Shown piece by piece: positions 47,268-60,737 of a DNA stretch of 64,000 bases. This DNA comes from Panagrolaimus kolymaensis (lineage: Eukaryota > Nematoda > Chromadorea > Rhabditida > Panagrolaimidae). Each line of letters opens with the position of its first letter. The first letter of the stretch is position 1. Position numbers and translations under genes: made by a program. Under the pieces are notes generated by a model that was not told the DNA's origin, did no database searches, and saw only the letters and a program-made list of their open reading frames with translations. The stretch covers positions 3,100,001 to 3,164,000 of the forward strand of contig JAJQJQ010000006.1 of assembly GCA_028622995.1 (NCBI GenBank). Direction: 5' to 3'.

Positions 47268-47443
47268 TTTTTATGTGTTGGGTTGATTACATTGTTTGGG
47301 TAGACCAATGGGTAATTAAAATATGTGGATTACTGAGATAATTATTAAAATTAGCAACTTTTTTAATTGTACAGCTTAGGTTTTAAAATATAATTGAATT
47401 TCAAAGCCAAATTTTTTATTTTAAAAGCAGTATACAAAAAAAT

Positions 47444-50400
47444 TTAAAGGTATTCTTTGAAAACACAATTTATAACGGTATTAGGCTCTTCAGCATTTGA
47501 AAGAATACGAATATCTTGTTCTCTTCGAACACGGGATAATGCTACATAGAGCTGACCATGGGTAAATACTTGTTGTTGATGAAGATCAATGCCAACTTTA
47601 GTCAAAGTTTGACCTTGGGATTTGTTTATAGTCATAGCAAAAGCAAGACGAACAGGAAACTGTATGCGAGTAAATCGAGGCCCCCGATGACTTCTGTTGT
47701 TGCCATATTCGAATTTAATTTTTGGAATAAAAACCATTGTTCCAAGGCTGCCGTTGTTATCAATTTTACGGCAACAAAGAAAAGTTTCAGTCCATCTAAC
47801 TATTTGAAGGACTGTTCCATTACAAAGACCTTCTTTGAGAGATAAATTTTTGATGAGCATCACCTTTGCTCCAACTTTTAATTTTAGCTTATGTGGTGGA
47901 AGCCCGGTAGGGGTAAGGCCGTGAATATTTTCCATATCAGTGTCGGCAGCATGAACATGTAAATTTCTCATTGTAGCACGTTCTTCGGTTTCAAGATTTT
48001 TATCAATGGAAGTAAAAACTTTGACATCGCCTGGTAATTTATCCAATATTTTTTCATTGACGTAGAAAGTATTTAAATTTGTTGGGCACAGAATAGCTGA
48101 TGTTAACATTGCCTCAAAATGCTGAGTTGGATTATTAAGAACTTCTGGAGGGAAACAAAAATCGATTAATGATGTGAGAGTTCTGACCATAATTTGAGGA
48201 TTTATAGGGATGGCAGCAGAGTTTAATATCATTTGGTTTCCTTGACCTATTTCGTCTAACCATTGAACAAACCTCAGCTAAAATATAGTTTTTCTTAAAT
48301 TCATAGATTTAAAATAAAAGCTTACTTCATTGGGATCTACACGCATATTCTGTCGAAGAACATGGGATTGAAAATGAGGAAATAGTGGAGAATTTTTAAC
48401 ACTTGCTTGAAATGTTCCACCGCGACCACCGTTTGGAACGACAGGAGGTAATTGCCGGAAATCACCACTTAGAATAATAACTTTATTTGCAAATGGCATA
48501 TATCGTTCTGGACTTTGAAGTGGATACAAAGATCGAAGAGTTTTATCAACGAATTCAAATACAACTTTATGAAGCATGGATACTTCGTCGATAAATATAA
48601 CTGAAGCATCCCTGAATTTTTGAGCATATGCACTTTCAAAATGGATATTTGGTGTAGATTCTTCATCCACATCATTGTTAATTCGGAAAGCATTGTGAAT
48701 GGTTGTTCCTCCTGGCATAAGTAATGCAGCAATTCCTGTTGTTGCTGTTACCACGTATGTTTTACCTTCAGCCGCTAATTGAGCAATAACGGTTTTAAAT
48801 ACAGTAGTTTTTCCGGTCCCACCTGAACCCCACACCATATGTAATTTTTGTGGGTTTATACCATTGACGGCATCCATAATGTTTCCATTTATTTCGCTTT
48901 GTTCACCATTAAGATTTTGTATAAGACGTTGGGCATAATTGTAACGATTAACACGGGAGGAAGGATCATCTGATAAAACAGTACCACCGTTTCCATCTGG
49001 TCCATTTATTTCATTTTCAGAAATTTCAATTTCATTAAAGTTAAAATTTCTGGGATTTGGAAGTCCAACTTGGTTGCAATTGGTTTTAAACTCCATCAAA
49101 AGATATTGTATTCGTTGTAAAGCAAATTCTTTTTGATCTGCTAAAGTCCATCCTGGGCGATGAGGAGCAAGCGAATGAATAATATAATTAAATAAAAATT
49201 CCGGCTGTGGTGGCTGACAATAAACCAACATCATTGCAAAATATTTTCGAAGTCTTCGAGATACAATTTTTTCGCCAATGATATCATCAAGGTATTGCTT
49301 CCAAATATCATTATTTTCAAACAATCCACGAGCAGTGGCCGCAGCGTGAAAAGTATCATAAACATTGCCATCCACGGTTTTTAATGATTCAAAAGAAGTT
49401 GGACCGGCGGTTGCAAGGAGAAGATGACGAAGAGCGACTAAATTCATATTTTTTGGGTTTACTGATCCAATGCGAACTAAAACTTTTTCATCATTATATT
49501 TCCGCTTAACCCAAGTTTTTGTGTTTTTATTGAACCAATAATATCGGGCTATTTGATCATATTGATATTGTCGTGCTTTAGGATCTCTTGCACAAAGTTC
49601 AAAGAATTCGGTGAGCATAGTTTTCTTAGCTTTTTCAATTCTTTTTGGCTGCCCTGCTTCTTCTTCATGGCCTTCTTCAAAAATAATAACACTTTCATTG
49701 GGCATATGAATATATTGGACATAAATTTGATGAGACATATCATAAATCTCATGTCCATAAAGTCTCCATCCTGCCTCCATCGCTGTTTGATATCTCATTT
49801 TTCGATATTGATCAATTTCATCATAATCAACTTCGTTATTATTTTCAAACCTAACATAAGCCATATCTCCTCCTTTAAAAACATATTTTAGAGTATATTC
49901 ATGGCAATGTTGAGAGCCGATGAACTCAAGGTTTGCATGACAATTGTATTTCAATGATATGAAAGGATTAAATGCAACAACATGTCGATTATCAAGACGA
50001 ATAGCAGCACCACTTTTAACTACTTTTAAAAAAGTTTCACCATAATTATTAACATTGTCATCTGGATGAAGTTCATTTTCAGGAAGTGGAGGCCGTCGTT
50101 TATATTGTGTGTATGTACTTTGACTAAGAATAGTTTGTTGTGAAAATTCTTGAGGAAATCTCTTAGTGCATTTTCCATCAACTTGGCAAGCATTATTACA
50201 GTCATGCATGTTCATAGAAGTTACGGTTGAACGAAGACGTCTTTGTTGATCAGCTTCAGGTGATTTATCATCAACAGATGGAAGCGGTGGTATTTCTGCA
50301 CAAATATATTTATTAACAAAGTCAGAACCAAAGCCTTCTTCAGGCGAAGCAATTGTAATAAGTATATGGGCGTGGAGCATAGATCGTTTTTGCCATTCAA

Positions 50401-53400
50401 TGGAATACAACCAAGAAACGCATTTTCCAAGTATTCCACGTTGAAAAACATCTTTTTTTAATTCATCAAGCTTTCCTCTGAAAACCCGAAGACAGATATC
50501 TGGGCGATCAGCAAATGTTTGACCGGGCATAAGAGCGTTTAGAATTTCAGGCCATTTTGGGTTTCCTGTAAAAGTCAGGAAAAAAGTATAATATCCAAAT
50601 TCTCGATTGATTCGTGCTGCATTTGCATATGCGTGTTGCATATCTGCTCTTGAACCTCTCACATTTTTTGTTAACATGTAAATTCTTCCCAAAGTTTCAC
50701 CGGGATTAAGTCCTCTTCTCAAAGCATCTTGAAGTTCCTGAGGCCGAGTAGCACGCAAGTTATCTTGAACCTTTTTCATCCACGTAATTTCATGATGTTC
50801 AACCCGATTAAGACTGACAATAGCATATTTCTGAGCTAAAGTTCTGTGAGACCACAACCAATGAAATTTTTTAATATCACCACGCATTTGGAACATATAT
50901 AAATAATATTGTCGAATGGAAACAAATTTACGAGGATTGCTAACTTTTGCTTTTTTTGAAGATGGTTCCATATTATAATTTTCTTGATTTTCATCATCGT
51001 TTTCCTTATTAACAGGCGGTTCATCGCAATAAAGGCCTTCATTGGGATCTGGAGCAAGAACATTTGCTTCATCCATAAATACTTCCTCCTCTTCATCATA
51101 ATTAGAAGCATTGATATTGTGGTTTTCGTTTTTATCAATGGGCTCATCAAAATTTAGGTTTTCATTTGAAGGAAGACGAATTACATTAGCATTTTCGATA
51201 TCCATGGATTTATTACTATCAGGTAAAACATTTGATTGAGTATTTTCGTAACCATTTATCAATTCATTATTGCCATATGTGGGGTCAGATGCAAGAACAT
51301 TTGCTTCTTTAATATCTTCAGGTTTTTGACAATCAAAAACTGGTTCACTATTATTTTCATTTGGGTTAATTAGCTCGTCGAGGATATGCATTTCATTTGA
51401 AGATGAAGCAACAATGTTTTTTTCTTTAACATCCATGGACTCTTCAAAATAGGATAAAACATCTGGTTTGTTAATTTCGCATGGGTTAATAACATCTTCA
51501 TCTGATGAAACTTTTGGATTTGTGGAGGGTTCGTTTAATTCAATATTATCCTTAAGATTAATATTTATGGGTGCAATATCAGGCTCAGAAACAGGCTTTT
51601 TATTTGTTGTGAGAGATATGCCAAGACGATAACCTTGATCACCATATGGAGCCATTATTGGAAAAACAGTTGGATCAACATTTGGATCGAGTTCTTGAAG
51701 TTTAACAGTTCCGCCTTGTCTTGCTTTAAGAATAGCGCCAATAGTTTTTGGCGGTTCCCCAACATCTGACATCCACATAACAGCAACCTGTTCAGTTGTA
51801 GGTAGTTCAGTTCGATGAAGATGAATATTTGGGTCAGCTAAATTTTTAACTGCATGAGCTTCACGATTATTTAATAATGATAAATAAAATTTTGGAATTT
51901 CCTTTCCCTCAGTTTCCGCCTTCTTTTTTGCTTCTTGATAAATCTCATTAGCTCGCTGATAAAGGTGAGCCAACGCATGATGTTGTCTAATCATAACATC
52001 CAGAATTCGAATAACATTAGGATCAAGTTGATCACCAAGACGACGTTCTCGAGCAAGAATAGACTCTTGACCACTCATGGTATAAAGTTGACCATACATT
52101 GGTTGTTGGTGCTCTTTGCAATATAAATCAGATAAATTAATTTTCATTTCTCCATTTAAGCGACATACAACTGGTCCATGAAGCGGAGATGGTTCCATAC
52201 CAATAACCAATGACGCAAATGCAAATTCATTGTTATATTTAAGGGGACATTTTAAATAACTTTTCCCTAAGGGGTGATCCGGATCGCAGAGGGAAAACAT
52301 AACTTCAGGAGGATTTTGTCTAATATTGAATCGTTCACTAAGATCAACTTTTCCTTTGGCGCAACATGGGCGAGAAATTGAAAGAAATTCATGTTTTAAT
52401 AATAAAGCACTACAATATTGACATGGATAAATAAAGCCACCAAGATCATGATATTCAATAATGTGTCGTAAAGGAATTGCACCACATCCATATCCGGGAT
52501 GTTCTTTCTCACAATTCATAAAATCTATAATGAAATTTAATATTAATATTTACTAATTTTTTTGAGTTAACAATTTACATTTCTTTCTTCGATTTGCTTC
52601 ATTCCTTGCATTCTCTCGTTGACAATGAGCTTCTTTTATTTTATCCTAAAAATGGTGGAATTTGGAAAGGTGGGAAAATTATTTACCACTTACTTCGTGA
52701 ATTTTAGAGTCTTCTATTGTCATGTTTATTTTGCGTTTGTAAGCACGCTTTGGTGGATTTTTTACTTGGGGATTAACAGGATTTGGTTGGATAGAAACAA
52801 TATTATTTAAAGGTTGGACTGGATCTGGCCACACATCAACACGTCCATTTAATGTTTGCAAATATCGTAAAAGAGTGTATGCACGTTCTCGTTCACGGCC
52901 AATAAAAAAGGGATTTAATCGTTGAGATGCTCCATTAAATATTATTTTTTCAACCATAACAAAAATATGAATTCCACAACTTATTCCATCAAATTGAAAA
53001 TTATAAGTTGTTGCATCTGCCATATCTAATACAGTTCCTTCAGCCAAAACTCCACATTCTTGTAGAGCATAAATCAATGTTTCAAGACGATCAATTAAAT
53101 CATTAAAATGAACAACTTTATCTGGTTCACAGTTCATATATCCTCGGAAAAAAGAGTCATACAGCGTAGCGGTATTAGCATGAGCATCAATGGAAAGCAA
53201 CCGCCAATGACCGCGAAACAACCATGGCATCAATATCAAATGCGGGTTTTCCACTCTATTAATACGAAAAAAGTTTCTTGGTGGTGGGCTTGGAACTCTT
53301 TCCAAAAAATCAAGAATAATATAATCAAGTAAAGTAATTGATTGCCATGGAGTAAAATACCTCGTCGCAAATGATATGATTCCAGCGAATAAGCAACGCA

Positions 53401-54856
53401 CTTGAAGGGTACAGACCCATTGATTTTCGGGAACATCCAATAAAGTTGGATTATTAAATTCAATATCACCCAAATAATCAACTTCCTAAAATAATAATTT
53501 GATATATAAATTATCGAAAAATTTTAAAGTCAATACCGGAATTACAAAATTTTGTTGTGGTTGATCAACTTCATCACCGAATGCATCAATTGTTTCATTT
53601 AACACTCGCTAAAAGTTTAAGTAAATTATTTTTGGAAAAAATATATGTAATCTTTTTAAAATTACGTTTTGGACGGGTGGCAGAAGATCAATAACTGCTT
53701 TTACAACTCTTTTCGATTTATCCACTATTTTTGAAAATATGCTTGATTTAGAGGAAATTGGCTCATCCATCTTTTCAGCTTGTTTGCCAACTGAATTTAT
53801 TGCTAAAGGTTTCAAACTTGATGTTGATACAGTTTTCGTATCATCTTTAGCTTTTTCCTTTGCCGCCTTTCGTTTTTCATAACTCTTTTTATTTGCTTCT
53901 TTCTTCTTTGCCTTCAAAAATTTTTTTTACTTTATATAATATATACATATATAAATTGGTTCTAAGCTTACCTTCTCTTCTGCTATTTCTTCTTCAGTTT
54001 TGTTCGCTTTTCTTTTCTCATAAGCTTTTTTATTTGCTTGACTTTTTCTTTCCTGCAAATTTCCTTTTAATATTTTAAAAATGGTCTATTAATATTATTA
54101 AAGCCAACCTTTTCTGCAGCAATTTCAACTTCAGTTTTATTTATTTTTTTTGTAGTTGGAGCATCGCACTCATTGATGATGTTGTAAATGCGAAAATGTT
54201 GAGAATCACTGGGAAATACTGTTGATAGCCAAGTTATGAGTGAAAAAGTCGTTGCCCACGTAGCCTAAAAAATCACATATTCTTTACTTTCTCTGATAAA
54301 AGAAGCTAATCAATTTTTAAATGTTATTGATACAAACTTTAAAACTCACTTGAAAAAAATGTGTTAAACGTTTTTGTTTTTTCTTCGGGATTTCTTTTGT
54401 TTTTTCTACGTTCTTCAAATATCGTTCTGTAAATAAACTCATATGCCTATTATTCCATGCTTTTGCAACTTTTAAATTTCGATCATATATTTCGGGATGA
54501 TCAAAGAATTGGGGAAAATTTTGTTTTCCTAATTCAATTGCTCTTGCAATATCAGCCATGCTAAAAAATATTTTTATAACAATGTATAAAGTTTTTTTTG
54601 AAGGAAAGAAAATCAAATACCTCGAAATTTTCCTACTTAAAAGAATTGTAAATTCTCTTAAAGTAATCTCCCAATTTGCTGACCATAAAATATTATTTAC
54701 AATTGCTTTGGATTCACTGTCATCCAAAAACCGCAGTAAAAAAACCATAACCATTTCTTCAGTATATTCTTCTTTCCTTGCCATATCAAGATAAAGTTTC
54801 CAAAACGTTTCAAACCGCCTGCAATCATCACAGCCTTTAAAATTTTCAAGCATCAT
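47444..54856 (-). CDS. Helitron-like replicase-helicase with N-terminal Ulp1/C48-like protease, copy 2 (2297 aa)
   Basis: Exons 54856-54621, 54560-54350, 54264-54109, 54052-53972, 53911-53666, 53608-53537, 53485-52694, 52645-52579, 52524-48326 and 48277-47444; GT-AG and in frame throughout. Domain order is that of copy 1: N-terminal domain (starting MMLENFKGCDDCRRF), two Lys-rich modules, Ulp1-like protease (RGHWRLLSIDAH, DGISCGIHIF), zinc cluster, a longer acidic repeat-like linker (ANVLA/SMDIENANV), Rep (MLHAHIL) and Pif1-type helicase (GSGGTGKT). It differs from copy 1 in having two extra introns between the protease and zinc cluster and one Lys-rich exon fewer. Rep and helicase regions are very similar between copies while the acidic linker has diverged, as expected if both proteins were kept under selection. 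No disabling change was seen. Confidence 0.88.
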
Positions 54857-56222
54857 GCTTTCTGCAAAAGAAAAGGAAAAATCTATAAAAAAAAGTGATG
54901 AGAATACTTGATAAGTGTTGAATAAATCAAAGGGTATCATTTAAATCCACGAAGCTTCAAAAAATCGTTATTCTTTTTAATCATAAACTTTTCTTAAAAA
55001 AATAATCGAAGGAAAAAAAATAAAAAATCCAAACCTCAGTTTTTTTTATCCAAAAGAATGCATTTTTTGCGCCAAAAAGTGGCGTCCTTTTTCTCACATA
55101 ATTGACCTTAAAATTTATGGCATGTCATCTTTGTCCCGCATTTTTATTTATCGCAACAGTCATCTTTCATTAATGTTTAATGCTTTCGTAGTAAAAAAAA
55201 TTATTCAAATGAGAAAAATAATAGTTTGAAACATTATCTGCATATAGAAAAATCAACGGTTAATTTGGGTTCAGCTTATATTTATGAAAAAATAAATAAA
55301 CAATTACTTGTGTTAATTAAGAAACATTTCATTATTAGAAGCTTTAGTAGTTTTGAGGTTATTTTTTCATACTTTATTCCATCTTCAACTCTTTAGATTA
55401 ATATCGTCTGTGATTTCGTCTTAATAGGAAACAACATTTAATAAAAAAAACAATCCGTTCAACCTTGTTTGACTTAAAAAATACGAACAAAAAAATAAAA
55501 CAAAAACTTAAAAATTTCGAGAATACTGTATAAATTTATAGCCCATCGAAATGGCCTAAAAATATTTAAAAAAAAAGTAATATTTAAAAAAAAGTAATTA
55601 TAAATCTTTCCTTATTTTTCAAGTTCTATCGCAATTTATGCAACTCTCACCTCTAAAAGTAATTAGCCAATTTAAAAGAAAATAATTAGCCAATTTTATT
55701 GATTTAATTTGCAAATAATGCTCAACTTTAAAAAAATCTGATAATTACTCTTGTTTAAAAAAAATAACTTAAATGTGTATAAAATGAAGAAGAAAAAAAT
55801 GTTGGAAATATAGGCTTTGAAAATATATTAAATATTTAATCATAAATAATTTTTTAAAAAACAATATTCAAATATTTACAATACATAAAAAAAGTTTTCA
55901 TTATTTTCATTGCTATTTTTCCTGCGTTACTTTCATTTTTTATGTACCCTCGAACTCTCAACACGAAATGACTGAACTGAATTTTTTGCATGTTACATGC
56001 AATTGGGCAAAGTTGTTTTTTCTTATAAAGTAATAATTTTATTAGGACAACAAAAATTCACGCAGCGATTTTCCATCAAATTTGTTATGGCTATTTCTAT
56101 CTATTAAATGATTTAGTGTTTTATTTTTTAAGTGAGGCTTGAGTTTGCTTTATTGTTCATAAGAATTTTAATACCGTATTCAAAAGTGTTGAAGGCTTTA
56201 ATGTTTATGTAATAATAAATCG
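54857..56222. other. 5' end of Helitron-like element 2 and intergenic DNA
   Basis: Element 2's conserved 5' block ends near 55140. The remainder is A/T-rich with no recognisable gene. Confidence 0.5.
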
Positions 56223-56597
56223 ATGGAGACAAACGTGTGCTTTCCAAACAAAAGAACGATATTGTGCAACAAAACACATTCAATAAATTCTTTTGTTATT
56301 GTTTCTGCCGTTTTTGTAGTTTTTACAACAAAAAAGGCAGATTTATCGGAAACTATTATCGCCGCTTTTGTTTCCGTTCAAAATAAAAACCACCACTTTC
56401 AAAACGTCGTCATCAAAGATGTTATTTTAAAAGAAAAACTTTGGCTTGAAACCATTCATTCCATTGCGGCAAAAACAAGAACAGCTGAAGAAAAAAAACG
56501 TTCAAGAAATTTCTATCACATTCCACAATTTATGTCAACCAACAAAAAACAACACATCAAAATAATTTTAAAATCCATCAATATAAATAAACAATAA
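56223..56597 (+). CDS. uncharacterised 124-codon open frame
   Basis: One continuous frame from ATG to TAA. Its codon choice is not obviously random (several C-ending codons, few Leu-TTA runs), with a hydrophobic stretch (SFVIVSAVFVVFTTKKA) followed by a basic, helical C-terminus. No family recognised, no signal peptide and no clear upstream acceptor. It could be a real single-exon gene, or a chance frame in the flank of the Helitron-like element. Confidence 0.22.
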   Translation: METNVCFPNKRTILCNKTHSINSFVIVSAVFVVFTTKKADLSETIIAAFVSVQNKNHHFQNVVIKDVILKEKLWLETIHSIAAKTRTAEEKKRSRNFYHIPQFMSTNKKQHIKIILKSININKQ

Positions 56598-57273
56598 ACG
56601 AAAGACGTGTTTTTGTTATTTTAAGGAAGGATATCATTGAAATAAACCAACCACATTTTGTTTTTTTAACCTCATCACCTTTTTTTTATTGAACTTTTGA
56701 CACATCAAATATCTTTTTTATCTCTCTTTTTTTTCTTTGTGGTCGATGGCGTTAACAAAGTTCAAAGTTATGTAAGTTATTGTTGTTTAAAAAGCTTTCA
56801 TAAAATAAAAAAATACATACACAATCAACAGAAAGAAAAAAATAGTATGTATGTTTTTTTAAAAGACACGCTAATTGCCACTTTTTCGAAGAATGAGTAT
56901 CTCGCCATCATCAACATGTCAATTTGTCACTTAAATTTCACGTTTGGGAATGTTGCTCGAAAAAATAAACAACAACCCATTTGATTTTTTCTCGTGCATT
57001 TTTTTTTCAAAGTAAAAAGAAGAAATAAAATAACAATAAGTTTATTATTTTGTTTTTGCATAACAAAAAAGGTTAAATATTTTACAAAAATTAAAGTTAT
57101 TAAAATAAATTTTTTGTAATGATTAATAATAACATATTTATGTACACCGATAAAATGCAAGGATAAAATATTATAAACACCGGAAATGTATTATAATGGA
57201 TAAAAAAGAGGAGCAAAATTTTTGACATGATTTTTTTTGGGAAGAATGCTTGTTGTTGCTTGGATGAAAGGCT
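56598..57273. other. intergenic
   Basis: A/T-rich, with no recognisable gene. It presumably carries the 3' UTR of the HSP20-like gene on the minus strand. Confidence 0.5.
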
Positions 57274-57982
57274 TTAAACGTATTTGGTATTGGGGCTTTT
57301 GTTTGTTGCATCGAAAACTGCAAAAGATACATCTTTACCATATCCATCACGTTTATCAGCATCAACAGAAATTTCACGTCGAAGTTTATTTCGACGAAGT
57401 TTAACGGTTTCAAGATCGACATCATCGGGAAGACGATATTGTCGATTGATTTCTGCTTTAGCCATATTGGGATTGAAGGGATCCTCTTTTCGAGCATGAA
57501 CAAGGACATCATAGCCGTAAACGTTTACCTAGAAATGGAGATAATTAGGATTTTGGGAAATGCATGGAACTTCATAACTCCAAAAAAGTAATCAAAAACT
57601 TACATCAATTTCATCGATGTCAAAGTTGCTCCATGCATTCAAATCAATTTTAGCTTGAAAATGATTGTCATTATTACTAACGGTTGCAAGTTTGTTATTA
57701 GATTCACTGCTTCTAAACAATCTCTTCGTTAATAACATTTCCCAAAAAAAAACTTATAATCGCTTACTTTGGATTTTCCCAATCCGAAGATGATTGACGA
57801 CGAATAATTTTACTTTTAGTACCAAATTTATTTCGTTGTCGATCAACTTCATGTTGTTCCGTCCATGTGGGCTGTTGTTGTTTTATGGGACTTTGAGGTG
57901 GTGTTGTAAAGTTTCCATCCATTGAAGGTGATAATGGTGGAAGAGTTAATGATGATCGACGATTAATAATTGAAGTTGACAT
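57274..57982 (-). CDS. small heat-shock / alpha-crystallin (HSP20)-domain protein (192 aa)
   Basis: Exons 57982-57768, 57712-57604 and 57528-57274 join in frame, ending TAA. The N-terminal half is basic and Ser/Pro/Gln-rich (RRSSLTLPPLSPSMDG). The second half has the alpha-crystallin pattern: FDIDEIDVNVYGYDVLVHAR (the opening beta strands), then INRQYRLPDDVDLETVKLRR (the conserved F/Y-x-Y-x-LP-VD segment) and EISVDADKRD. Such proteins bind unfolding clients as oligomeric chaperones, or in some nematode lineages serve as structural proteins. The C-terminus lacks a clear I-x-I anchor, so oligomerisation may differ. The assignment rests on motif pattern only. Confidence 0.72.
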
Positions 57983-58952
57983 TTTTTTAAATAAAGCTTT
58001 GGGAACAAGAAAATATTAGTTTATTTTATAAGACTTAAACTTGACCTTTCCTTTTGATTTTCTTCGGTATTTATGCAATTTTGAACCCATGTTGTTGATA
58101 CACATTCATCGCATGCTTCAAAAGAATATTATTGTGTATTATTTTTAAAAACAAAAAGAAAAGAAGGCGTGACATTCAAATATGTATGTATGCTTCTTTT
58201 TTTTTGTTTCCATTTTTCAAAACATTTCCTAATCATCACAAGAAACAAAAAAATCTTTTTTTAACTCAAGGAAGTTAAAAAATAGATCTCCTGATAAATG
58301 TATTTTTCGTTTTAACCTATGTTTTAAATTCAAAGGTCAAAAATATTTTTATGTGCCCATCCATTCCTTTTAACAGTTGCTTGCTAACCACCTTCAAGTT
58401 TATTAGAAAATGTGTCACATACTTACTACTTTCGTTATCTGTGCTTTTTTTCTTTTTCTTTTTGTCGTTGTTGTTTTTTTTGACACCTGACGTGACAAAG
58501 GATGATGTCGGATACATGAATACTACTACTCCTATGATTGAATGGGAAAATTTATTGTTTTATCGTTTGGCAGACTACCAGGAAGTTTAATTGAACAAGG
58601 AAGTCTAAGAAAAAAAGGAACTATTTTTGGATTTTTATAAATTTTGAGACATCAACTTTTATTCGATCCAAATGCAAAAACACGAACGTTTCACCTAAAT
58701 TTTAATAATTGAAAAAATTAACGCAATTGAATACTCGTGTTTAAATTATTTCAAAAATACTGTAAAAATATTTTTCTTTTTGTTTGTTACTTATAAAAAA
58801 TTGCATTTGAAAAAAAAGCCAAATTCAAGTTTGTTTATTTGATTCGCGCGTAGTCCTCTTTAATTAGGATAAAAATAAAAAGTTTATAAACCGATAAAGA
58901 AAGTTTTTAATTTTTTGAGTAGCTAACGAGGATAAAAAAAGATAAAAACCTT
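57983..58952. other. intergenic
   Basis: A/T-rich, with a T-rich tract at 58440-58480. Short frames on both strands here lack start and splice support. Confidence 0.5.
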
Positions 58953-59024
58953 TGGAGGAATGGGGGATTGAACCCCAGACTTCTCGCATGCGAAGCGAGC
59001 GCTCTACCACTGAGCTATACCCCC
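58953..59024 (-). tRNA. tRNA-Ala (CGC)
   Basis: Minus strand, 72 nt: acceptor GGGGGTA with TTCCTCC (one T-T mismatch), D-arm GCTCAGTGGTAGAGC, anticodon stem-loop CTCGC-TTCGCAT-GCGAG giving anticodon CGC, and T-arm TGGGGTTCAATCCCCCA. Intronless. The B box is normal. Confidence 0.93.
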
Positions 59025-59241
59025 GCGAAGTCGGTCATTCAAGCTCAGGGCTGCAAAATTTTGTTCGTCTTTTTCCATTTGACGATCACTTTAAAAAATT
59101 AACATTTTTCATTCAAAATAATACATTTTTTATTTTAGACAAATTTCTCAAAGAAAAAATGTGAAAAGAATATTCATTACTTTCTTCCTTCGTTGGTAAA
59201 AACAACAACACGTCTATTTGGATCAAAAGTTTTATCAAGAA

Positions 59242-60054
59242 ATGTGGTTTGTATTATCTTCATCATCGTGGCCATCGGAATCTATTTGCTTTACATGTTT
59301 ATGGTTTGCACTTGTTTCGATATTGAGTATTCTAACTTTTATTACATGTAGTAAAAAGAAAATAGAGCCTCCTCCAGCTGCGGTACGTTTTTTAAATAAA
59401 ATTCTTTGGTATGTAAACGCTAAACGCAAGTTTTTTTAGGCACCAGCTCCAGAAACAGCAAAGCCAGCAACTGACACTGGAGCAGCAAAAGAAGCATCAA
59501 CAAAATTTACGGCATCACAACAAGGAAAAATTGATGCAGAATTGAAAGCTGCTTTAGACGCTGAAGAAAAAGAAGCAATACATGCCAAAACAAAAAGGGA
59601 AGCCAAAAAGTCAAAAACAAAATCAAAACCAAATGAAGATAAAACTGATGGACCGACTAAAGGTGGCGCTGCTGCTTCAATAATGGCTAAAGGAAATGAT
59701 GGTCAACCAACACCTGTTGCACCTGGAAATACCAAAGTTGATGGTCTCAAAGCTGCAGAAACACCTAAGAAAGATGAACATGCTCTTCAAGAAGATGCAA
59801 GGAAAGAAGTATCATCAATCAAATATAAGAAATGCGATGAAAAGAAAGACACATCATCAAAGAAATACAAGAAAGGAGATGAAAAGAAAGTGGAAAATAC
59901 GAAGAAAGAAACCAATCATAAAGATGATAAACCTGGTGCGCCATTGGGTCCTGGAAAGTCTCCTAAACCTGTTGTAGTCGATGATGGAAGATCTCGTTAT
60001 GTGGGCGATATGCCTGTAAATCAATCAGCTTATATTAAACCTCAACCAAAATAA
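59242..60054 (+). CDS. membrane-anchored Lys/Ala-rich protein (251 aa), family unknown
   Basis: Exons 59242-59382 and 59440-60054 join in frame, ending TAA. The N-terminus has a Cys-containing hydrophobic segment (FALVSILSILTFITC) followed by KKK, which suggests a signal anchor or signal peptide with the rest on one side of the membrane. The remainder is hydrophilic and low-complexity: Ala/Pro-rich, then Lys/Glu/Asp-rich with the local repeat SS(I/K)KYKK(C/G)DEKK. It ends in a short, less biased tail (DDGRSRYVGDMPVNQSAYIK). No catalytic domain seen. Poly-A signals follow directly after the stop. Confidence 0.75.
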
Positions 60055-60737
60055 TAATAAAGCATTTTCATTATTTTATATTTGTTTGATAGTTTACCAT
60101 TGCTTTTATGTTTTTAAAATGCCAAGAATAAATTGAAAAATAGTTTAATGTAAAACAAGACGATTTGAAAGAGAGATTTATGTATGTAGTTATATTCAGC
60201 ATGGCCTAAAGGCATTCGTATAACACTCAAAGCAACACTTTGTTACTTTCAAATGTTTGTTGTGTGTCTATGATCCAATAAAATGCAATGCTTAAGACTT
60301 TCGTAGTAACCAAAAAAGAAAAAGAAGATATTGATCAAAAATATGGTGTATTTGTTTGTAATATTAAATTCACAAATTTGTTATAACATTTATTTATATC
60401 GGCATTCAGCATTAAAGCTAACGATGATTCCCATTCGATTTCACCTTCTCCCTCTCTCGAACATTTTATTTTTGGCGCGAAAATTTTACGTCAAAATTTC
60501 TCTCTCTCTTTCTCTCATTTTTGCGAGTGATCAAAAAAAACTTTTGTTTCATCATTGGAAAAAGTTTTTACACAACTTTGCCATTTTTTTACTTTTACAC
60601 CATTTTTTCTTCGTCGCACCCTATCTTTTCACAATTTACGTGACGTGATCTGTGTATCCTTTTTCCACTAACCTTGATTGAATTAATTTTTTCTTTTTGT
60701 TTCAGATATCTTTCATAACCTTTTCTTGTTTTTAACC
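60055..60737. other. intergenic, promoter side of the Aurora kinase gene
   Basis: Contains a CT-repeat tract at about 60450-60520. A TTTGTTTCAG acceptor at about 60696-60705, 32 bases before the ATG at 60738, is a possible trans-splice site or the end of a 5' UTR intron. Confidence 0.5.

Larger units (their letters stand above)
47241..55140 (-). mobile_element. Helitron-like element 2, autonomous-looking (ends approximate)
   Basis: Same orientation and structure as element 1, lying about 500 bp from it. The 3' hairpin at 47241-47267 is identical, and the adjoining GATTACATTGTTTGGGTA is shared (39072 region and 47284 region). The 5' block at about 55068-55135 has GACCTTAAAAT and a GCGCC/GGCGT near-palindrome as in element 1. 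Outside these blocks the non-coding parts differ, so this is not a recent duplicate of element 1. Confidence 0.8.
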
